A stretch of DNA of 37,965 nucleotides, taken from contig CALKNK010000032.1 of the NCBI GenBank assembly GCA_938091165.1, forward strand, positions 1 to 37,965. The letters run 5' to 3'. Within the stretch, counting starts at the first letter, position 1, and each line of letters begins with the position of its first letter. A model generated the notes under the pieces. That model had not been told where the DNA came from. It ran no database searches and saw only the letters and a program-made list of their open reading frames with translations. The position numbers and the translations under genes are program-made. Of the stretch, positions 35,001-37,965 are shown one piece after another. Origin of the DNA: an uncultured Ilumatobacter sp. (GTDB taxonomy: Bacteria > Actinomycetota > Acidimicrobiia > Acidimicrobiales > Ilumatobacteraceae).

Positions 35001-35506
35001 ATGGCAAGGTCGGCCAACGCATATTCCGACGCTGATGGAATTGACGACGACTTGCATGCCGGGTCATCGCCGACGATCGCCAGCACACCGTCGGTGGGAC
35101 CGACGCCGCCGTAGTTGGCGTGGCGCAGCGCATCACCGGCGCGATCGAGGCCGGGACCCTTTCCGTACCACATCCCCAGCACCCCGTCGTGGAGTGGTGT
35201 TGGGTGGCGGCTCGATTGTTGCGATCCCCACACGATCGTGGCGCCCAACTCTTCGTTCACGCCGTTCACGAAGTCGATGTCGTGCGATTTCATGAGATCG
35301 CGGTGTCGCTCGTAGACAGCGTCGAGTCCGCCGACTGGCGAGCCCCGATACCCGGCGACCATGCCTGCCACGTTCCGGCCCACCCGTGCATCGGCACGAG
35401 CCTGATCGAGGATGGTGCGAATCGCGGCCTGCACACCGGACAGCGACACCGTGCCGCTCTCGGCGCCGAATTGATCGTTCAATGAATACGCGGCCAGGTC
35501 GGTCAT
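32018..35506 (-). CDS. indolepyruvate ferredoxin oxidoreductase-type 2-oxoacid oxidoreductase, fused subunits
   Basis: This large protein of about 1162 residues fuses the parts of archaeal IorA/IorB. It has a thiamine-diphosphate domain with CSGCPHNRST near residue 433, a ferredoxin-like cysteine cluster CDGCGHC plus C-x5-C/C-x4-C motifs around 632-675, and then a gamma domain beginning VGIGGTGVVTINQML. A C-terminal helical tail follows. It oxidatively decarboxylates aryl or branched 2-oxoacids to acyl-CoA, passing electrons to ferredoxin. ATG 35506 has only a weak site (GAGGA); TTG 35569 would add 21 residues. It is the first gene of a minus-strand operon with the flavin hydroxylase, and divergent from the dehalogenase. 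Confidence 0.9.
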   Translation of the reverse strand: MTDLAAYSLNDQFGAESGTVSLSGVQAAIRTILDQARADARVGRNVAGMVAGYRGSPVGGLDAVYERHRDLMKSHDIDFVNGVNEELGATIVWGSQQSSRHPTPLHDGVLGMWYGKGPGLDRAGDALRHANYGGVGPTDGVLAIVGDDPACKSSSIPSASEYALADLAMPTLYPGSVQEVLDYGRFGYEMSRTSGAWVALKLHTDVADGSSTVDVCADRLAPNVERFHLNRAPWTATASDHLAPPNSVHLEHEALFTRPTAARHFARLNGLDTTHGASDAWLGIVAAGKPYFDLRTALDRLGAGSDDALASLGIRILKPGLIWPLDGPTVKEFAAGVEVVMVIEEKRPFVEEQLRNLLYGVANAPAVVGSVDSAGANLVPNAAALEPDLLVEPLRRVLAIKIAAERLVPERTRISVHVNQAELPSRTPYFCSGCPHNRSTVVPEGSVAGGGIGCHSMALWTDERATGVTAMGLEGAQWVGQAPFVEEAHRFQNLGDGTLAHSGILAIRQSISAGTNITYKILYNNVVAMTGGQDAAGAIPVPDLTRQLATEGVAQIVVVSDEPDKYPRGTTFAPGCRVEHRDKLDDVQRELREVTGTTVLIYDQGCAAELRRDRKRGRVETPTKRIVINEAVCDGCGHCGEISNCMSVHPVDTPLGRKTRIHQESCNYDYSCVDGNCPAFLTVTIDPTGVAGPAMPGGRHPALSDLSVPEPVVPESGSILTVGIGGTGVVTINQMLTTAALLDGKVANSLDQVGLAQKGGPVVSHLRVDPSANSGASRIEQGGADAYLVFDVIAGVAEQNLVRTSTDRTTAVVAVSRIPTGHMVSAVDREGFPDTAAFVERIQRSTKATHNVWLDAEAIAKRVFQAQPAANLIVLGAAYQAGLVPVSSKAIAKAIELNGVAVTMNLEAFALGRRLASDPGLAEQIADSAMAHAPPTLDTAATQMLDQVGADAPLAETLRWRIPELVAYQGQEWARTFTNAIAELRQAEVRARGAAGGSELTVSAARQLAKFMTYKDEYEVARLHRRPELTDEIRDQFGHNAKIDFMLQPPTLNRIGNSKKISVPERAATVMFAGLAQMKRLRGHRFDPFGNTEERRLERELIDDYQKLLADVATRLTSDNYQAAVELVGLADQVRGFSDIKLANVARYRPAVESAWNDWSAS

Positions 35507-35619
35507 CGTGTGCAGGGTCCTCTTCCGGGCGTCGAGTTGGTGCAGCTTGCCCGCCGAGTGCGTCGGCAACAGCCACTAAGATTGACTTATAATAGCCCCT
35601 GTTGTAGAACATGTGCGAC

Positions 35620-36492
35620 ATGAGCATCGAACCGCTGAGCAAGCAATACAAAACCGTCAACGGGAAACAGGTGGCGTACCACGATGTCGGGACGGGTGAT
35701 TCGGTCGTGTTCCTCCACGGCAATCCAACGTCGTCGTATCTGTGGCGCGACATCGTGCCCCACGTGTCAGGGCAGGCTCGATGTGTTGTGCCTGACCTCA
35801 TCGGTCAGGGCGACTCGGACAAGCTCGACGACCCTGGCCCCGGTTCGTACACATTCGTCGAGCACCGCGAGTATCTCGACGGCCTGCTCGATCAACTCGA
35901 CCTCGGTGACAACATCACCCTCGTCATCCACGACTGGGGTTCGGCGCTCGGCTTCGACTGGGCCAACCGGCACCGCGACCGTGTCGCTGGCATTACGTAC
36001 ATGGAAGCCATTGTCCGACCCGTCACCTGGGACGAGTGGCCGGAGGCGGCCGTGGGCATCTTCCGCTCGATGCGCTCCGACGCCGGTGAAGAAATGGTGC
36101 TGTCGAAGAATCTGTTCGTCGAGGCCATCCTGCCCAGCTCGATCATTCGCAAGCTGAGCGAAGAGGAAATGAACGAGTACCGCCGGCCCTTCGCAAACGT
36201 CGGCGAGGACCGCCGTCCGACGCTCACGTGGCCACGCCAGATCCCACTCGGAGGTGAACCGGCCGATGTCGTCGAGATCGTGCAGTCGTACGCAGACTGG
36301 TTGTCGGTGTCGGACCTGCCCAAACTCTTCATCAACGCAGAGCCGGGCACGATCCTGACAGGCCCGCAGAGGGAGTTCGTCCGCACGTGGCCAAATCAGA
36401 CCGAGGTCACTGTGGCGGGTATCCACTTCATCCAGGAGGACAGCCCTGACGAGATCGGCCAGGCCATCTCGTCCTGGATGAGCACTCGCTGA
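35620..36492 (+). CDS. haloalkane dehalogenase, LinB/DhaA subfamily (HLD-II)
   Basis: This alpha/beta hydrolase of 290 residues has the full haloalkane dehalogenase site. The nucleophile is D105 in VIHDWGSALGFDWA, the base H269 in GIHFIQEDSPDEIG and the acid E129 (MEAIVRP). Halide contacts are N35 (HGNPTSSYLWR) and W106. Stretches such as RRPTLTWPRQIP and KLFINAEPG are close to LinB of hexachlorocyclohexane degraders, and each key residue is offset by three from LinB numbering. It splits carbon-halogen bonds to an alcohol and halide. ATG 35611 is a possible earlier start. It is divergent from the oxidoreductase operon across 104-113 bases. Confidence 0.93.
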   Translation: MSIEPLSKQYKTVNGKQVAYHDVGTGDSVVFLHGNPTSSYLWRDIVPHVSGQARCVVPDLIGQGDSDKLDDPGPGSYTFVEHREYLDGLLDQLDLGDNITLVIHDWGSALGFDWANRHRDRVAGITYMEAIVRPVTWDEWPEAAVGIFRSMRSDAGEEMVLSKNLFVEAILPSSIIRKLSEEEMNEYRRPFANVGEDRRPTLTWPRQIPLGGEPADVVEIVQSYADWLSVSDLPKLFINAEPGTILTGPQREFVRTWPNQTEVTVAGIHFIQEDSPDEIGQAISSWMSTR

Positions 36493-36548
36493 CGACGCAC
36501 CACTGCCCCTTTTTCATCCACATCACGCTGACACTCAGAGGAGTTCAC

Positions 36549-36854
36549 ATGAGCGGTCCCGTTCACTTCATCGCCCACATATCGATCGACGATGCCGACG
36601 GCTATCGCCAGTATGAAAAGGGGTTCTTCCCGATTCTTCAACAGCACGGTGGCCGGTTCATGAGCTACGACGACGACGTGACCGTGCTCGAGGGCGAGCG
36701 TGCCGAAGGACGCACCGTGGTCATCCAGTTCGAGTCGGAAGCAGCATTGCTCGGCTGGTGGAACTCACCTGAGTATGTGGAACTCGCGAAGCATCGTCAC
36801 GCCAGTACGACGGCGCACTCGGTGATCGTTGTGCACGCACCTCCGACCGCCTGA
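36549..36854 (+). CDS. DUF1330 family protein
   Basis: This 101-residue protein is a ferredoxin-like alpha/beta domain of the DUF1330 family: FIAHISIDDADGYRQYEKGFFPILQQHGGRFMSYDD followed by TVVIQFESEAALLGWWNSPEY. A GAGGAG ribosome site precedes the ATG. It follows the dehalogenase gene by 56 bases in the same direction and is probably co-transcribed. Function is unknown; similarly folded dimeric domains bind small hydrophobic molecules. Confidence 0.85.
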   Translation: MSGPVHFIAHISIDDADGYRQYEKGFFPILQQHGGRFMSYDDDVTVLEGERAEGRTVVIQFESEAALLGWWNSPEYVELAKHRHASTTAHSVIVVHAPPTA

Positions 36855-37433
36855 CTCGCTCGGATCAAGGTTCACGGCGAGCGAACGTTGTTCACCACCC
36901 AAGGACGACCTGGTCGTGCAACATCCGTGCATCAAGCATCGGACAGAGTGTTCTGCATCCGCGATCTGCGACCAAGATGATGGCCGCAGCGGATCCGACG
37001 CCCCGGCACCATCGATGCTTTTCGATATGCGTAGCCCTGATCGATACCACCTCCAAGTTCATTGCCTGAAACCGCTGGCAAGAGCCCAAATTCGCAGTCG
37101 CACACCAAGGCACGACAAGGCCGCTCACGACCCGTCTTCTGTGCGGAAAAGGGTTGTCCTGTCCAGAAGTGCCGCCGCCGAGCGCACATATCGCCACCCG
37201 AGGCGGCGCCGCTGACCTGCGCCTGATCGGCCTCTTGTCATATTGATGTGATTCCACCCGACCCAGAATCGCGGTCCGCACCACGAGGCCGGCGGTCGTC
37301 ACATGGTCAGCAGGAACATCAGCTTTCTCGCCTGAGAACACAGATATGTCCCGGCGGCGGCAGCCTCAGGACCAGGGAGTTCTTGCGGCCAGCGTGAGTC
37401 GAATCGGCGATCCCGCCCCGATTTCACAAGCGG

Positions 37434-37457
37434 TCTAGGCACGGAGAAGGCACGAAG
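37434..37457 (+). repeat. TAGGCACGGA direct repeats, right copy
   Basis: The sequence matches the left copy at 23509: a shared TCTAGGCACGGA followed, at the same 11-base offset, by AAGGCACGAAG. Same orientation, 13.9 kb apart, both next to gene-free ends of the cargo region. Confidence 0.5.
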
Positions 37458-37526
37458 CCGGCATCAGCAGTGACTAAATAGCCTTTGACCAGGTGTTATA
37501 TGGAGGGGTCTTAGAAGAAAAGATTC

Positions 37527-37545
37527 ACCCATACGGGCTATGGGT
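37527..37545 (-). terminator. hairpin, candidate terminator for the secreted-protein gene
   Basis: ACCCATA and TATGGGT form a perfect 7-bp stem with a 5-base loop. On the minus strand the stem is followed by GAATCTTTTCTTCT, a fairly T-rich tail. It lies about 110 bases beyond the stop of the minus-strand gene. Short stem and distance keep confidence low. Confidence 0.3.
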
Positions 37546-37653
37546 TTGGTGCTCGGGGTGGCTGTACAAATCACACGGGTCAGGGTGTTGTGATCACACG
37601 GTTCTCATGGTTTGAATTCGCTGCAGCCGTCCCAGTCGGTTGCGAGTGGGGTC

Positions 37654-37965
37654 TTATCCGGCAGAGATGTAGCCGGTGACGTCGACAACAATGTCGGTAG
37701 CGGCAGGGCTGTAGATACATACCTTGCCGCCGGTCCCGATTTTGGCGAGTACTGCGTTGCCTACGATGTCACCAGGCCCGTAGTTGACACTTGATGCCAG
37801 CGGCATCTCAGTTCCGCATGGGAACACTGTTAAGTATCCCGCAGCGCTCGGTGATACTGCGGTCACGTTCAACATCACCGCACCCGCATTGTTGGGTACA
37901 TCACCACGATCGGTCACTGTCAACTTCAACGTTGTGCCCGCGTCGCGCCTGCCGTTGCCTTGAAA
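37654..37965 (-). CDS. secreted repeat-domain protein, C-terminal part
   Basis: The frame is open to the right edge, so the first part of the gene lies outside. The visible 103 residues are a beta-rich repeat: TLKLTVTDRGDVPNNAGAVMLNVTAVSP, then AAGYLTVFPCGTEMPLASSVNYGPGD and IGTGGKVCIYSPAATDIVVDVTGYI. Repeats of this pattern occur in large exported or cell-wall proteins of Acidimicrobiia, each ending with a DVxGY segment. The two cysteines would fit a disulfide outside the cell. Host identification relies partly on this, with moderate certainty. Confidence 0.7.
   Translation of the reverse strand, partial: FQGNGRRDAGTTLKLTVTDRGDVPNNAGAVMLNVTAVSPSAAGYLTVFPCGTEMPLASSVNYGPGDIVGNAVLAKIGTGGKVCIYSPAATDIVVDVTGYISAG

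Larger units (their letters stand above)
23347..37457. mobile_element. candidate integrated island with catabolic cargo (boundaries tentative)
   Basis: The left end is the tRNA-Gly fragment that interrupts the LLM gene; arm-like repeats follow at 23509. Similar repeats recur in the same direction at 37434, just before a secreted-protein gene. Between them lie a toxin-antitoxin pair, broken genes and catabolic operons. No integrase, replication or transfer gene is visible, and no second tRNA core is seen near 37.4 kb, so the right end may lie beyond the window. Confidence 0.4.
36855..37653. other. long intergenic stretch without a supported gene
   Basis: Two overlapping frames of about 130-150 codons on opposite strands (36.83-37.34 kb) have no recognisable domain and look spurious. 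The stretch holds the TAGGCACGGA-type repeats at 37434, a hairpin at 37527 and a duplicated ATCACACGG around 37574-37601. It may be the right shoulder of the island. Confidence 0.5.

Noticed and set aside
35583..35596. TTGACTTATAATAG as a plus-strand -35/-10 promoter
   Set aside because: The two elements are adjacent, without the 16-18 bases needed between them; a single -10 or operator half site is more likely.
36829..37341. Opposing frames of 128 and 149 codons after the DUF1330 gene
   Set aside because: No domain, no ribosome site of note, and they overlap each other; kept only as a gene-free stretch.
37370..37460. Second copy of the tRNA-Gly core at the right end of the island
   Set aside because: No stretch like CGGGTTCGATTCCCG is found on either strand near 37.4 kb.
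37612..37794. A short plus-strand frame at the right edge
   Set aside because: It is antisense to the clearly patterned secreted repeat protein.

Overview
The window is a high-GC bacterial segment, most likely from a free-living actinobacterium. An Acidimicrobiia / Ilumatobacter-like host is my best guess. The reasons are the codon use, the urease order ureABC-F-G-D without ureE (as in mycobacteria), an F420-type (LLM) oxidoreductase fragment, a PPOX/F420-type protein, and a secreted repeat protein at the right edge of a kind I associate with that class. No rRNA, complete tRNA, integrase, transposase or CRISPR array is visible.

Region 1 (1-18.9 kb) looks like a nitrogen-compound uptake and breakdown cluster. 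A BMP-type ABC importer (binding protein end, double ATPase, two permeases) and a TauE/SafE membrane protein are followed by a formamidase-like hydrolase in front of a complete urease operon (ureABCFGD). Next come a VOC protein, two Rieske oxygenases, a quinone-reductase-like MDR protein, an O-methyltransferase-like protein, two convergent AtzA/SsnA-type amidohydrolases and a SnoaL-like protein. Three nearly identical 19-bp sites built around TGGT-N3-ACCA, the core of FadR-type GntR operators, lie at the start of the formamidase-urease operon, at the first Rieske gene, and between the second Rieske gene and the MDR gene. This ties the transcription units into one apparent regulon whose regulator is not in the window. 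My reading is that a nitrogenous (possibly N-methylated or N-heterocyclic) compound is imported, oxidised and hydrolysed to urea and formamide, and that both are then mined for ammonia. The substrate is unknown.

Region 2 (19.2-23.4 kb) is an alicyclic-acid module. It holds an acyl-CoA dehydrogenase, BadI (2-ketocyclohexanecarboxyl-CoA hydrolase), BadH (2-hydroxycyclohexanecarboxyl-CoA dehydrogenase) and a divergent MarR regulator in the position of BadR. A coupled LLM oxidoreductase gene is cut off after about 112 codons exactly where the 3' half of a tRNA-Gly(CCC) begins. That tRNA piece looks like an attachment-site core.

Region 3 (23.35 to about 37.46 kb) looks like an integrated island that has lost, or keeps outside the window, its integrase. 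It starts at the tRNA fragment, and similar arm-like repeats (TAGGCACGGA type) occur at 23.51 and 37.43 kb. It carries a PIN/HTH toxin-antitoxin pair, a stretch of broken genes, and a catabolic cargo: YciI-like protein, FAH-family hydrolase, TetR regulator, VOC protein, sulfatase, small beta-rich protein, PPOX protein, FAD aromatic hydroxylase, a fused indolepyruvate ferredoxin oxidoreductase, a LinB-like haloalkane dehalogenase and a DUF1330 protein. The set suggests degradation of a halogenated and/or sulfated aromatic or alicyclic compound. The last 0.5 kb holds the C-terminal part of a secreted repeat protein.
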